64,000 nucleotides of DNA from Paenibacillus silvae (GTDB lineage Bacteria > Bacillota > Bacilli > Paenibacillales > Paenibacillaceae): the NCBI RefSeq assembly GCF_014639235.1, contig NZ_BMFU01000007.1, positions 62,001 through 126,000 on the forward strand, in the 5' to 3' direction. The notes below the pieces were generated by a model, which saw only the letters and a list, made by a program, of their open reading frames with translations, was not told where the DNA came from and did no database searches. Of this stretch, positions 56,047 to 64,000 are shown one piece after another (the stretch's first letter is position 1; the number at the start of each line of letters is the position of its first letter). Made by a program: the position numbers and the translations under genes.

Positions 56047-57189
56047 TCAGTATGTTATTATTTTTTGAATCAAATGATCACTGCTCTTTATGCTTTTAAG
56101 TACATCTACAACCAAATGACTTGTGCCTTCTTTAGCATAAACATTTTTAACTGATGAAACAAAATCCCTGAATTGTTGTGAAGAGGCTTTATCCAAAGCC
56201 GATTGAAGTTCTGTATCACTCTCAATAATATCAATCACATTGGAAGAGCGCTCTCTGCGACTTTGACGAGTACCAATATTGATAACAGGAATTTGAAAGG
56301 AAGCTGCTTCTATAATTCCCGAAGAAGAGTTCCCAACCAATAATTCAGTATTTTGTAAAATTGACAAATATTCCAACTGATCAAAATTAGTAACTAAATG
56401 TACACTTTCTGTATCAGTGAATCGATTATATAGCTTTACTAATGAATCTGATCCTGCATCAGCATTTGGCTTTATACATATAACATCAAATCCACTATTC
56501 ACCAACACATTTAACATTTTGAGAATCATTCCCAAATCAGTAGATTCTGTAGTAACGGGATGATACGCAAATAATATATATCCATCAGATTTAATTTTAA
56601 TGTTATATTTATCTAATACTTGCCGATGGCTTGGAAAAGAAGTTTTCATTATGGTCTCTATCCTTGGTGCTCCTACCACATGAACCCTCCAAGAGTCTTC
56701 GCCTAACTTTAACAGCCGTTCCCGACTTTGCTCAGTTGCCACTAGGTGAATGTGAGAGAGTTTGCTTATTGCATGACGGATAGATTCATCTATGGTACCA
56801 GTAACTTCTCCGCCGTGTAGATGCACTAATGGGACGTTCATATGTGCCGCAACTACTGCCGCCGCAAACATTTCTCCCCGATCCCCCAATACAACGACTA
56901 CATCTGGCTGAATCGATTCCAAGGCTTGTGTCATTCCTAATATAGCTATTCCTATTGAACGAGACATGTTGCCATGTGTCGAGCCTTGCAAAAGACAGTC
57001 CACTTGCGCTGCTATTCGAAATCCATCTTCTTTTATCAGTTCAACGGTATTACCAAATTGAGGAGATAAATGCATACCTGTTACGAGAAGATGTAAATCT
57101 AGTGTCTTTTCTTCGTCAATTGCTTTCAGTATAGGATAATATATCCCATAGTCTGCACGAGTCCCGGTAATAACAACTATTTTTTTCAT
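56047..57189 (-). CDS. legG: Hydrolysing UDP-N-acetyl sugar 2-epimerase (LegG/NeuC type)
   Basis: 380 residues, GT-B fold. It inverts C2 and releases UDP to give 2,4-diacylamino-2,4,6-trideoxymannose. Landmarks are ITGTRADYGIYYPILKAI (about 6-23), VLGDRGEMFAAA with HLHGGEVTGTIDE (about 100-131), and the UDP site LVGNSSSGIIEAASF (about 288). The start overlaps the legI stop by 4 bp (ATGA), so it is coupled. Confidence 0.92.
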   Translation of the reverse strand: MKKIVVITGTRADYGIYYPILKAIDEEKTLDLHLLVTGMHLSPQFGNTVELIKEDGFRIAAQVDCLLQGSTHGNMSRSIGIAILGMTQALESIQPDVVVVLGDRGEMFAAAVVAAHMNVPLVHLHGGEVTGTIDESIRHAISKLSHIHLVATEQSRERLLKLGEDSWRVHVVGAPRIETIMKTSFPSHRQVLDKYNIKIKSDGYILFAYHPVTTESTDLGMILKMLNVLVNSGFDVICIKPNADAGSDSLVKLYNRFTDTESVHLVTNFDQLEYLSILQNTELLVGNSSSGIIEAASFQIPVINIGTRQSRRERSSNVIDIIESDTELQSALDKASSQQFRDFVSSVKNVYAKEGTSHLVVDVLKSIKSSDHLIQKIITY

Positions 57190-58214
57190 TGAAAATCAGC
57201 CCTCGAAAAGAGTTGATCCTCTTTTATATCTCTTAATAGTATCTTACCAATTACATCAGAATAATATTTGGGTGGAATACCGGTTCCAGGACGCTTGATG
57301 GCTACATCCTGTTCTTTTATTTGTTCACCAGCCCACATATCTCGCCCCGCTACTAGACTTTTTCGGGCAACAATCTTTGTGCTTTCCTCAGAAGGCATAC
57401 AACGCTTGACTCCATCCCCCATTGATTTTTCCACAGTACGAATTCCCTTCACAAGAGCAGCAAATTCAGCTGGTTCTAAGGAAGCCTGATGATCCGGTCC
57501 AGGAAGAGAACGATCTAATGTAAAATGTTTTTCTATAATCCTAGCACCAATTGCTACAGCAGCAATAGAGACTTCAATCCCTTTTGTATGATCAGAATAA
57601 CCAATAATTTTTCTAAACTCCTTTTGCATAGCATGAATTGCAAGAAGATTCACATCTTCAATAGGAGCAGGATAATCTGAAGTACAATGAAGTAAAAAAA
57701 CCTCACTTTTAGTTATAGATTCTAAAGACTCACTGATTTCGCTCATATCTGCCATTCCAGTCGAAAGAATGATGGGAAGCTCGTACTCATCAATCTGTTT
57801 CAGGAAAGGAATATTATTCATGTCGCCAGAACTAATTTTAAATGCATCGACTTGGATTGAATTTAGAAACTCAGCACTTTCCTCATCAAAAGGAGTGGAC
57901 AAAAAGTCAATTCCTCTCAGTTCGCAATAACGCTTAATCTCTACAAAATCTAAATGACTCAGTTCAAGTTGCCGAAGCATATCCAATTGACTTCCTGAAT
58001 AACCAGTATTACCCTTTTGATAATCTGCTTTTTGAGCATTCTTAGTCACTAGTTTTTTACTGTTAAATGTTTGAAATTTAACTGCATCTGCCCCACACAA
58101 TAACGCTTGATCAACACATTGAAGCGCTCTATCCAATAATCCGTTATGATTGACTCCGACTTCAGCTATAATGTAGACAGATCCTTCAGAGATCCTTGAT
58201 TGAAACCTGCTCAT
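57186..58214 (-). CDS. legI: N,N'-diacyl-legionaminic acid synthase (NeuB family)
   Basis: Condenses phosphoenolpyruvate with the C6 mannosamine analogue to a nine-carbon nonulosonic acid. 342 residues: a NeuB barrel (AEVGVNHNG, about 17-25; AVKFQTFNSKKLVTKNA; YSDHTKG; EKHFTLDRSLPGPDH) and a C-terminal SAF/antifreeze-like domain (about 285-342, KSLVAGRDMWAGEQI). A strong site, GGGAGGAGG, precedes the ATG. Assignment to legionaminic rather than pseudaminic or sialic acid rests on the neighbouring LegC/LegH/LegG set. Confidence 0.92.
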   Translation of the reverse strand: MSRFQSRISEGSVYIIAEVGVNHNGLLDRALQCVDQALLCGADAVKFQTFNSKKLVTKNAQKADYQKGNTGYSGSQLDMLRQLELSHLDFVEIKRYCELRGIDFLSTPFDEESAEFLNSIQVDAFKISSGDMNNIPFLKQIDEYELPIILSTGMADMSEISESLESITKSEVFLLHCTSDYPAPIEDVNLLAIHAMQKEFRKIIGYSDHTKGIEVSIAAVAIGARIIEKHFTLDRSLPGPDHQASLEPAEFAALVKGIRTVEKSMGDGVKRCMPSEESTKIVARKSLVAGRDMWAGEQIKEQDVAIKRPGTGIPPKYYSDVIGKILLRDIKEDQLFSRADFQ

Positions 58215-58246
58215 AACTTTCCTCCTCCCTCATTACATTGTGCTAC

Positions 58247-58945
58247 TTAGGAAGACTGTATCAGGAATTCAGCCCATTTTAAGTCCAATTCGTTGTCTAT
58301 ATCAACAGACCGTTCCTTTGGCATTAAGTATCCATAATTATTTGAACCAGTCATCGTATTGTGAAGCATTAACAACTCTCTTTTTACAATATATATGGCA
58401 CCGTTCAATACATACAACTCAGACAAATCTTGTCTTCTAAGATTTTCAGCTTGATCCTTTAAATATGACTCGAGTCTTCCAGAAGTCCATTCTCTCATTA
58501 AATAAGGGTGAGTATCACTTACAGTAATGCTTTGTAGCGAATCTCCCTCACTCTTTATAAGCACTTCATAAGCTTCATCAATATCATTTGCATTTCTTAA
58601 TGGAGAAGTTGGCTGGAGCAGCATGATGTATTCAAATGTTTTGTGCTTCTCCTTCTCATAATAAAGGACAACATGCTTTAAAACATCAATACTCGCCGCC
58701 TGATCTGTTGCCAATTCAGCGGGACGCATAAACGGAACATTAGCTCCAGCCAGTTTAGCGACACAGGCTATTTCTTCGCTATCTGTAGAGACCACCAACT
58801 CATCAATAAAATGACTATTCAGAGCTGCCTCAATAGTATAGTTAATTAACGGTTTATGATTCAATAATCTTATATTTTTATTAAGTAATCCCTTTGATCC
58901 GCCTCTTGCAGGAATCACAGCCAGACATTTCCTTAAATTCTTCAT
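58247..58945 (-). CDS. legF: CMP-legionaminic acid synthetase
   Basis: Activates the nonulosonic acid with CTP. 232 residues; the ATG at 58945 has AAGAGG five bases upstream and overlaps the legB stop by 4 bp. Signature IPARGGSKGLLNKNIRLLN (about 11-29) is the CTP loop of CMP-sialate synthetases; VVSTDSEEIACVAKLAG and LQPTSPLRNANDID follow. It supplies the donor for the Maf glycosyltransferase upstream in the operon. Confidence 0.92.
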   Translation of the reverse strand: MKNLRKCLAVIPARGGSKGLLNKNIRLLNHKPLINYTIEAALNSHFIDELVVSTDSEEIACVAKLAGANVPFMRPAELATDQAASIDVLKHVVLYYEKEKHKTFEYIMLLQPTSPLRNANDIDEAYEVLIKSEGDSLQSITVSDTHPYLMREWTSGRLESYLKDQAENLRRQDLSELYVLNGAIYIVKRELLMLHNTMTGSNNYGYLMPKERSVDIDNELDLKWAEFLIQSS

Positions 58946-59961
58946 ATCCACCTCTTAGAGAAACCTAACCCATTATTCTCAATAAGATGTTTAATTTCAG
59001 ATGTATGCATTTGTCTTGCTGTTTTTGAGGAATATTCCTGATGAGGAGCTTTTCTAAATCCCGCGTAACTCTGCTCTTGCGTATTAAACAAAGAAGGGAT
59101 AATATACATATACTCATTTTCCTGAGCTCTCTCTGATTCTTCAAGCGTCATAAGTTCCTCATATAACTTCTCTCCTGGACGAATTCCAGTCTCAATGATT
59201 TCACCAAAATACCTTCTGTTTCCGGATTCTTCATAAGAATCTATTAAGCACTTGGCCAAGTCAGCAATTTTAAGGATCGGCATTTTCAAAACAAAAATTT
59301 CCCCACCTTGAGAGTGGTTTGCCGCATCTATTACCAATTGGGCTGCTTGAGGTATCGACATCATAAAGCGAGTCATTTCTGAATGAGTAATCGTTACAGG
59401 TTTTCCTTCTGCAATCTGATTTCTAAACAGAGGAATAACTGACCCCCTAGACCCCATCACATTACCAAACCTTACACATGCAAATATTGTTCGCTTACTT
59501 CCTTTGTAGAAACCTGCTGCAGAAACCAACTTTTCAGACAGCAATTTTGTAGCCCCCATTGTGTTAGTTGGATTAACTACTTTATCAGTGCTTATTGCTA
59601 TTACCTTCTCAACATTGTGTTCTATGGCTGTCTCAATGATATTCTGTACACCAAAGACATTAGTCTTTACTGCTTCCATAGGATTATACTCGCAAGAAGG
59701 AACATGCTTTAGAGCCGCTGCATGAAAGAGGAAGTCTACTCCCTCCATCGCATAACTTAGTCTCTGCTTATCTCTAATATCACCTATTAGATACCTGATA
59801 TTATCATATTCTTTGAATTCTTGTTGCAACTCAAATTGTTTACTTTCATCCCGACTAAAAATTCGAACTGCTTTTGGTCTATAGCTTAATAAATTTCGTA
59901 CCAGTTCACTTCCAATAGACCCAGTGCCTCCCGTAACCATCACAACTTTATCAGTAAACAT
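58942..59961 (-). CDS. legB: UDP-GlcNAc 4,6-dehydratase (LegB/PseB-like)
   Basis: First committed step of the nonulosonate pathway. 339 residues; CCGGAGG five bases before ATG 59961. NAD motif VTGGTGSIGSELVRNLL; FHAAALKHVPSCEYNP (about 80-95) and the altered catalytic MGATKLLSEKL motif are typical of the short, soluble PseB/CapE/LegB dehydratases. Whether C5 is inverted (PseB) or kept (LegB) cannot be read; the downstream PglE-like aminotransferase and hydrolysing epimerase favour LegB. Confidence 0.88.
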   Translation of the reverse strand: MFTDKVVMVTGGTGSIGSELVRNLLSYRPKAVRIFSRDESKQFELQQEFKEYDNIRYLIGDIRDKQRLSYAMEGVDFLFHAAALKHVPSCEYNPMEAVKTNVFGVQNIIETAIEHNVEKVIAISTDKVVNPTNTMGATKLLSEKLVSAAGFYKGSKRTIFACVRFGNVMGSRGSVIPLFRNQIAEGKPVTITHSEMTRFMMSIPQAAQLVIDAANHSQGGEIFVLKMPILKIADLAKCLIDSYEESGNRRYFGEIIETGIRPGEKLYEELMTLEESERAQENEYMYIIPSLFNTQEQSYAGFRKAPHQEYSSKTARQMHTSEIKHLIENNGLGFSKRWI

Positions 59962-60010
59962 AAATACCTCCGGTTCAATAATATCTGTTATCATGTTGTA
60001 GATTACGAAC

Positions 60011-61789
60011 CTAGACACCCTGTATACTATCTATTCTTTTCCCACTTTCCACCAACAGACTTTCCAAGTAGGGAAGTTGTGTTTCCACTTCTGTAAGAAT
60101 TCCACCCAAATGTTCTCTAATATAGCCGGCTTTAATAATAATGTTCTGCTCAACTACTATTGCAGGTAGCATACGATCAAAATGAGCCAGTTGTAATGGA
60201 ATTAAGGATTCAAATATCGGGGTGAACCACTCTCTGTTTACAATCCTTCCCCACTTCTCTTCTATATCAAAGATCATATTGTGGCATTTTAAAGGCTTAA
60301 TTCTACTTAGTCCTTCAATCGTACCAATCAATTTTTGAATTTCTCTAATTTCTGATTTTATAAGAAAAACATCTTTTAATACAAACTCGACTTTTTCTTT
60401 TAAAGCCATATATTTTTCATGGTCTACAGTTATTGGGTGATCATTGATCCAAGTTTCAAATAGATTATGCTGTAATATCTTCGCTTTATTGAGATTCTCA
60501 TGAATCTCTTCTATAGGCTTAAACGGCGCTCCTTCTATAACAGCTCCAAGGCGAGAAGAATTATAGAATTCAACATGATCAAAATATTTGATTAAACTTT
60601 CAATAGATTCTTTCATTGACATAAAACTTGCATCTGTGAAGTTCATGCCACCTTGTACATTCTCAACTTGCTTCACAGCTCTTTTCAACATTTCAATTTT
60701 AAGATCCTGAGAAAGATGTTCTACTCCATCACTGTAAAGCTTTTGTCCTGGATAAGAGAGATCTTGACCAGCAAATACAATCTGTTCTGCACCTAAAAAA
60801 ATTGCTGCCTGGATCGCTGTCCCTGCAACAGTCGGTGTAGGCATCATTAATATATCATTTTTACTTTTTTGGAGAAAATATTGAGAAATTTGATCATTTT
60901 CCATGATGCTATAAATTTTATTTTCTCCTTTTCGTTCAGAAATCTCATAAAATGACGATGAAGTAAACAGTAGTGTAGGCTGCAGCGTTTTATCACTAGA
61001 GAAAATCTTATTATTAACTTCATGCCCATCCATAATAACACATAGGTGTGGCTGGATCCCATGCTTTACCAAAGCCTGTACACTTGAACCTGCAGCAATG
61101 ATTAGTGCATGTTTTGATACTTTCCTAATCCAATCAATATCTTCTGTTAATGAGGGACCCGACGACACTATAATTGCTGTGTTCCCTTTGAATGTTCCAT
61201 ACATTTTTTCGATAGAGTGTGTAGTCAAGGACTCATGCAGATGATAAAGGTAATTTTGAGTCCATTCGTTTCTAAAACGGTTTTCCACATATTTGTTGGA
61301 AGTGTAATCATCTTTATAACTAAGGAATTCTTCCTTGATCTTATGAAGCGTTTCAATCTCATCTTCTAAGTACTTCCTCAGCCCAATAAAAGCAAGTTTT
61401 TCCTGCATATAACTACATAACAAATAAAAGAGCGTCTTTATCTGATTATTACCAAGAGAAATCCAATATAGATTCGGGTGATTTAATAATGGGCTAATGT
61501 CGTATTCACATACTAGCTTGTTGAAAGAAGCCTCATCTGGCTCGTATATAAATAACCAACGATCCGGGAATTCTTCCAATAGATCTGCAATGCTTAAACC
61601 CTGTCCAAAACCATATACAAATATAATTTTTGAGTCCTCTACTATTTCTTTAACTGCTTGTAGCCAAATTTCATCCTTATCAAACAACTCGTATATAATC
61701 GGCTCCACTATATTTTCATTATAGTTCTTTGTTTTTTCTGCCACATGAGGAAATCTTTTTTCCAGAACTTCAAGGTTTGCCTGCTTCAT
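60011..61789 (-). CDS. Motility-associated factor (Maf) glycosyltransferase, DUF115
   Basis: 592 residues from ATG 61789 behind GGTGGAAG; the frame extends to 61819, too close to the promoter. It transfers nonulosonic acid from CMP to flagellin serines or threonines. Central DUF115 domain (about 185-400) contains AIIVSSGPSLTEDIDWI, IIAAGSSVQALVKHGI and FAGQDLSYPGQKLYSDG. The N-terminal region contains IFVYGFGQGLSIADLLEEF, another Maf feature. Directly followed by legB, so donor synthesis and transfer share an operon. Confidence 0.92.
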   Translation of the reverse strand: MKQANLEVLEKRFPHVAEKTKNYNENIVEPIIYELFDKDEIWLQAVKEIVEDSKIIFVYGFGQGLSIADLLEEFPDRWLFIYEPDEASFNKLVCEYDISPLLNHPNLYWISLGNNQIKTLFYLLCSYMQEKLAFIGLRKYLEDEIETLHKIKEEFLSYKDDYTSNKYVENRFRNEWTQNYLYHLHESLTTHSIEKMYGTFKGNTAIIVSSGPSLTEDIDWIRKVSKHALIIAAGSSVQALVKHGIQPHLCVIMDGHEVNNKIFSSDKTLQPTLLFTSSSFYEISERKGENKIYSIMENDQISQYFLQKSKNDILMMPTPTVAGTAIQAAIFLGAEQIVFAGQDLSYPGQKLYSDGVEHLSQDLKIEMLKRAVKQVENVQGGMNFTDASFMSMKESIESLIKYFDHVEFYNSSRLGAVIEGAPFKPIEEIHENLNKAKILQHNLFETWINDHPITVDHEKYMALKEKVEFVLKDVFLIKSEIREIQKLIGTIEGLSRIKPLKCHNMIFDIEEKWGRIVNREWFTPIFESLIPLQLAHFDRMLPAIVVEQNIIIKAGYIREHLGGILTEVETQLPYLESLLVESGKRIDSIQGV

Positions 61790-61827
61790 AACTCTTCCAC
61801 CCATCTGCTTATTCTTCATATTTATTA

Positions 61828-61854
61828 TTATCGGCCTATCTTTGTCAATAATGA
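61828..61854 (-). promoter_or_regulatory. Sigma-D (sigma-28) type promoter for maf-leg operon
   Basis: GCCGATAA on the minus strand (61828-61835) equals the sigma-28 -10 consensus. The -35 region at the right distance (11 bases) is poor. A TTGACA at 61843-61848 offers an alternative sigma-A reading but has no good -10 box. Confidence 0.45.
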
Positions 61855-61864
61855 AGCAAATTAG

Positions 61865-61894
61865 AAAAAAGCATCGGCATGTAACCGATGCTTT
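61865..61894 (-). terminator. Terminator of fliDST
   Basis: AAAGCATCGG-TTACATG-CCGATGCTTTTTT on the minus strand, between fliT and the maf promoter. Confidence 0.88.
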
Positions 61895-61903
61895 GCTTAA
61901 CTT

Positions 61904-62251
61904 TTATTTTCGGTAATCTATAAAGATGCTGCCCGAAGAATAAGATTGTTGATATGCATTCTGCTGTGAACGAATATTCTCTCTTTTCTCCAGCCATTCT
62001 GCTGCTTCATTTTTTATTGCTAACATTCGTTCAACGATAACTCCTTCTCCAACGAGCAATTGCTTAATTTCAGCCTTCATGTCATCAGTTAACAACGAGC
62101 TATATGAACTCATCTCGTTAACAATGGCCTCTCTTTGTTCAGTATAAGTGAGCAGTTGGTCTTCATCAAATTTAGATAGATTGATGATAGTATGACTAGA
62201 TAAGAGACTATACTTATTTAGTAAATCTCGTAGTTTTTCAATATCGGTCAT
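61904..62251 (-). CDS. fliT: FliT-like flagellar chaperone
   Basis: 115 residues, all helical by composition (MTDIEKLRDLLNKYSLL, LTDDMKAEIKQLLVGEGVI), with an odd aromatic and Ser-rich tail (QSYSSGSIFIDYRK). Sequence similarity among FliT proteins is low, so the call rests on size, helicity and its place 4 bp inside the end of fliS. It would escort the FliD cap protein to the export apparatus. Confidence 0.7.
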   Translation of the reverse strand: MTDIEKLRDLLNKYSLLSSHTIINLSKFDEDQLLTYTEQREAIVNEMSSYSSLLTDDMKAEIKQLLVGEGVIVERMLAIKNEAAEWLEKRENIRSQQNAYQQSYSSGSIFIDYRK

Positions 62252-62631
62252 AAAGCAAAACCTGCACCTAAAGATTTACTTGCCTCTACCCAAGCTTCTC
62301 TTAATTCCTTTAAATGTTCTAATACTTCTTTTGCAGGGGTAACGTTTTTATTCACATTAGATTCAATCAAACGATGTAACATATATTCATATATAGCAAC
62401 TAGATTATTAGCCAAAGGGTATTCAAAATTTAATGATGAAATTAATTCATGTACGACAGCTTGGGCTTTACATAAATTCCGGTTTGCTAGCTCGTAGTTG
62501 TTTTGCTCTATTCCCTCGATCCCTCCTTGGATGAACCGAATTGCTCCATCGTATAACATGATTAGCAATTTGGGTTTGGAAGCAGTCTGAGTCTGAGTTT
62601 GTTGATATTTCTGGTATGGAGAGTTAATCAA
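62248..62631 (-). CDS. fliS: Flagellin export chaperone FliS
   Basis: 127 residues, four-helix bundle. YQKYQQTQTQTASKPKLLIM and MLYDGAIRFIQGG are the family's N-terminal signature; YEYMLHRLIESN and LKELREAWVEA mark helices three and four. It binds the flagellin C-terminus and delays polymerisation until export. 13 bp after fliD and overlapping fliT by 4 bp. Confidence 0.95.
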   Translation of the reverse strand: MINSPYQKYQQTQTQTASKPKLLIMLYDGAIRFIQGGIEGIEQNNYELANRNLCKAQAVVHELISSLNFEYPLANNLVAIYEYMLHRLIESNVNKNVTPAKEVLEHLKELREAWVEASKSLGAGFAL

Positions 62632-62644
62632 TTTACTATCCTCC

Positions 62645-64000
62645 TCACATAAAACTGGACAAATTAGAAGATGTACTATTATATTTACTAATAGCCGTTT
62701 CCATGGCTGTAAATTTTTTATAGTAGTTTGTTTCTTTCGTGTTTAATTTTGCCGTGAGGTCACTTATACGAATGTCAAGCAACCGTAATGATTCCCCCAT
62801 AACACTACTCGCATTGAATGATGCAGTAATTTCTGTGCTAACTTTAGAGGTTCCCGCTGTGTTTGCCAAACTATCTAAAGTTTTATTTGATATTTTACGT
62901 AATCTAGAGAATATACCATCTGAGGAGTCATATTCATTATTTAAGTAAGAGGAAGAATAGTTTTTACCCAAGTAATCATTAACGATATCTGGATTTTCTT
63001 CCAGAGCAGCTCTTAACTTATCGGTATCTAAAATCAATTTTCCTTTTGTTTCATAGGTGCCTGTAGTAATGCCAATATGAGTCATGTTAAGTTCATTTGT
63101 TGTCTTGGTTCCATTTTCTAATGTAACAGTTTTATCAAGCTTGACTGTCTGTACAAGGGCAGTTCTCATTTGTGAGATAGCGCCCTCCAAAATACTGTCA
63201 CGTTTCAGCATTCCACTTTTAGCTTTTTGTTCCCAAAGTTTAACCTCATCATCTGACATATCTTTTTTCTGTTCGCTTGTTAGTGGAGTATATTTTGAAT
63301 TACGCTCTTCATTAACTTTACCATTCAAGAAAGAAGAAAGTTCGTTATAAGAATCGACAAAATTTTGAACTGTTTCTATGATTTTATCAATATCTTTTGT
63401 TACGCCAACTTGTGTAGTTGCACCATTACTTAATGCATTAAGGGTGATGTCAACCCCATTCATATTAAACGTATTTGATGCTTTAGTTACTTCAAGCCCA
63501 TTGATCTTAACTTTTGCATCATCCCCACCAGCAAGTTGGTTGTTCAGCTTTAATGCTGTAAAGATACTGCCGTTAATCGTTATATCATTGGAACTCAAAC
63601 CCGTATCTCTACTAGTAATTGACATATTGCCTGTCGCCGAGTCATAGATTGCTGTTACACCTGTTTTTGTATTGGTATTGATTTTTCTCACAAAAGAATC
63701 CAGAGTTTCTGTTGCACCATCAATTTCGATATCAACTCCATTCACTTGAACAGTTGATGTCCCGCTAGTGGCAACTCCTGAACCAGTAATATCCGACAAT
63801 AAAACTTTACCCCAATTACTCTCTGAACCTCCTTTAGTCGGTGCAGATGAGGATTTAGTAGAAGCCGCCTTAGCAAGTAGAAGAACTTCTATTTCCATAT
63901 TCCCCGCTGCTGTAGCAGATGCTTTGGCGGTTACTGCACTTGTATTCCCACTGATGTTAACTTTTTGAGCGTTAAGTGCACCCAATTTACTAAATGTATC
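62645..64000 (-). CDS. fliD: Flagellar filament cap protein FliD (N-terminus outside the window)
   Basis: About 451 C-terminal residues are visible and the frame runs off the right edge; the apparent start at 63985 is just a TTG within the gene. Landmarks: the FliD_N/FliD_C boundary with VQNFVDSYNELSSFLNGKV (about 220 from the edge), a hypervariable middle, and a C-terminal coiled coil ending in KYNSTSSNLSSFM. It caps the filament and helps flagellin subunits fold into place. Confidence 0.9.
   Translation of the reverse strand, partial: DTFSKLGALNAQKVNISGNTSAVTAKASATAAGNMEIEVLLLAKAASTKSSSAPTKGGSESNWGKVLLSDITGSGVATSGTSTVQVNGVDIEIDGATETLDSFVRKINTNTKTGVTAIYDSATGNMSITSRDTGLSSNDITINGSIFTALKLNNQLAGGDDAKVKINGLEVTKASNTFNMNGVDITLNALSNGATTQVGVTKDIDKIIETVQNFVDSYNELSSFLNGKVNEERNSKYTPLTSEQKKDMSDDEVKLWEQKAKSGMLKRDSILEGAISQMRTALVQTVKLDKTVTLENGTKTTNELNMTHIGITTGTYETKGKLILDTDKLRAALEENPDIVNDYLGKNYSSSYLNNEYDSSDGIFSRLRKISNKTLDSLANTAGTSKVSTEITASFNASSVMGESLRLLDIRISDLTAKLNTKETNYYKKFTAMETAISKYNSTSSNLSSFM

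Overview
The window looks like chromosomal DNA of a motile, Gram-positive Paenibacillus-type bacterium (order Bacillales). The reasons are purine-rich Shine-Dalgarno sites, frequent TTG/GTG starts, an ftsEX-M23-ctpA block, a BacE/YhbD pair, a Bacillus-type puc (allantoin) cluster, a contiguous argCJBDFGH cluster, secA followed by prfB with its programmed frameshift, and a fliD-fliS-fliT block joined to flagellin-glycosylation genes. No rRNA, tRNA, CRISPR array, transposase or prophage gene was seen. All assignments come from reading the sequence; no database search was run.

Layout. 1-6.2 kb: cell-envelope genes (ctpA cut by the window edge, an EnvC-like M23 peptidase, ftsX, ftsE, and a divergent VanW/G5 protein). 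6.2-13.1 kb: a 14-helix drug exporter, a bactofilin with its MerR-like partner, an esterase, and pucR. 13.3-23.1 kb: ureide catabolism (allantoate amidohydrolase, ureidoglycine aminotransferase, allantoin permease, allantoinase) wrapped around a coupled permease-amidase-FAH cassette of unassigned substrate. 23.3-32.9 kb: arginine biosynthesis from glutamate to arginine, transcribed leftward from one promoter before argC, with a repeat family in three of its gaps. 33.1-41.6 kb: cardiolipin synthase, a YitT membrane protein, prfB, secA, hpf and a cold-shock gene.

41.7-64 kb is clearly more AT-rich and reads as a flagellar glycosylation island. From the right it holds fliD, fliS, fliT, a Maf-type flagellin glycosyltransferase with a sigma-D-like -10 box, and a complete UDP-route legionaminic acid pathway (legB, legF, legI, legG, legH, legC). 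Next comes a four-gene mini fatty-acid module (KAS III, ACP, KAS III, ketoreductase) that could make a 3-hydroxyacyl group for sugar acylation. Then come an acyltransferase-like protein, a polysaccharide deacetylase, a large glycosyltransferase, and a CDP-3,6-dideoxyhexose pathway (rfbH, rfbF, rfbG and a reductase/epimerase). Together these would build CMP-activated nonulosonic acid and a CDP-dideoxyhexose and place at least the former on flagellin.

The most interesting signals are the acyl-sugar module inside the Leg/dideoxyhexose island, an N-terminal extension on RfbH, a pair of 197-bp MITE-like elements with matching 12-bp inverted ends, repeated elements inside the arg operon, terminators whose 3' arm is reiterated, and a MerR-style dyad in the promoter spacer of yhbD.
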